DNA of 5,496 bases, taken from positions 1 to 5,496 of the forward strand of contig DSDH01000590.1 of assembly GCA_011055475.1 (NCBI GenBank), read 5' to 3'. The translations under genes and the position numbers were made by a program. Source of the stretch: Phycisphaerales bacterium (GTDB taxonomy: Bacteria > Planctomycetota > Phycisphaerae > Sedimentisphaerales > Anaerohalosphaeraceae). This document shows, in pieces, positions 5,122 through 5,496 of this stretch. Below the pieces are notes generated by a model, which worked only from the letters and a program-made list of their open reading frames with translations, did no database searches and was not told the origin of the DNA. The first letter of the stretch is position 1, and each line of letters opens with the position of its first letter.

Positions 5122-5496
5122 ATGGACAAGACCGCCGTCGTGTTGCTCAGTGGGGGGCTCGATTCGGCCACGACCCTGGCCATCGCCCGCGATGAGGGTT
5201 TTGCGTGCTACGCCATGAGCTTTCGTTATGGCCAGCGCCACGCCGTGGAGTTGGCCGCGGCCGCTCGCGTCGCCCGGGCGCTGGGCGTGGCCGAGCACCG
5301 CGTCGTCGATCTCGATCCGGCGGGCTTCGCCGCCTCCGCCCTGACCGATACCACCCGTGATGTGCCCAAGGACCGTGATGACATCGGTACCGGTCCCGTC
5401 CCCTCGACCTATGTACCGGCCCGCAATACGATCTTCCTGAGCTACGCCCTGGCCTGGGCCGAGGGGCTCGGCACCGGGGACATCTTTATCGGCGTC
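5122..5496 (+). CDS. queC: 7-cyano-7-deazaguanine (preQ0) synthase (3' end outside window)
   Basis: First 125 codons of an ATP-dependent enzyme of about 220-240 residues that converts 7-carboxy-7-deazaguanine to preQ0 using ammonia. Residues 6-15 (V-V-L-L-S-G-G-L-D-S) hold the PP-loop ATP-binding motif S-G-G-x-D-S typical of this adenylating family. F-R-Y-G-Q-R-H at 34-40 and S-T-Y-V-P-A-R-N-T-I-F-L-S near 94-106 are QueC signatures; the latter has Ala where many homologues have Gly before R-N. F-I-G-V at the window edge matches the substrate-binding segment. The C-terminal four-cysteine zinc site lies beyond the window. The ATG at 5122 is chosen from alignment with the family N-terminus; AAGGA lies 11 nt upstream, a little far, and a closer TGGA is too near. 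It diverges from queF, whose product uses preQ0. Confidence 0.96.
   Translation, partial: MDKTAVVLLSGGLDSATTLAIARDEGFACYAMSFRYGQRHAVELAAAARVARALGVAEHRVVDLDPAGFAASALTDTTRDVPKDRDDIGTGPVPSTYVPARNTIFLSYALAWAEGLGTGDIFIGV

Overview
The window is GC-rich (about 60-65% outside one short AT-rich patch) and densely coded. It suggests a planctomycete, possibly a Phycisphaerae-like lineage. This rests on three things: a short N-terminal 'F-H-C-x-x-C ... A-G-G-K ... C-P-x-C' zinc ribbon of a type common in that phylum, a Tat/lipoprotein Cys-type sulfatase beside a secreted SGNH hydrolase, and the GC-rich composition. The lineage is inferred from gene style, not from a phylogenetic marker.

Layout: six genes read leftward (minus strand) and one reads rightward. 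From the right edge: queC (plus strand, cut by the window end) and queF (minus strand) diverge from a 77-bp gap. Both serve queuosine-precursor synthesis: QueC makes preQ0 and QueF reduces it to preQ1. The gap holds two plausible face-to-face sigma70-like promoters and a perfect 13-bp palindrome.

Downstream of queF is a patch of roughly 110 bp at about 25% GC, made of A/T-rich short repeats. It runs into queF and encodes that protein's last ten residues and its stop codon. Next come a small zinc-ribbon protein of unknown function, an ABC ATPase and an ABC-2 permease, all on the minus strand. The ATPase and permease genes overlap by 14 bp and closely resemble the NodI/NodJ export pair. After 74 bp comes a sulfatase with a Tat-type lipoprotein signal. 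After a further 83-bp gap full of alternating GC-rich inverted repeats comes an SGNH/GDSL hydrolase that runs off the left edge.

How the genes may work together: queC and queF form a tRNA-modification module that is separate from the rest. The zinc-ribbon, ATPase, permease, sulfatase and hydrolase genes lie on one strand with short gaps and could be partly co-transcribed. The ATPase and permease are an exporter. The sulfatase and hydrolase are predicted to act outside the cytoplasmic membrane, probably on sulfated and esterified glycans. A functional link between exporter and hydrolases is only a guess from proximity.

I see no CRISPR array, tRNA, rRNA, transposase or clear phage gene. No wholly new system is evident. 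The most unusual signals are the AT-rich patch invading queF, the face-to-face que promoters with their palindrome, and the three-arm inverted repeat between sulfatase and hydrolase.
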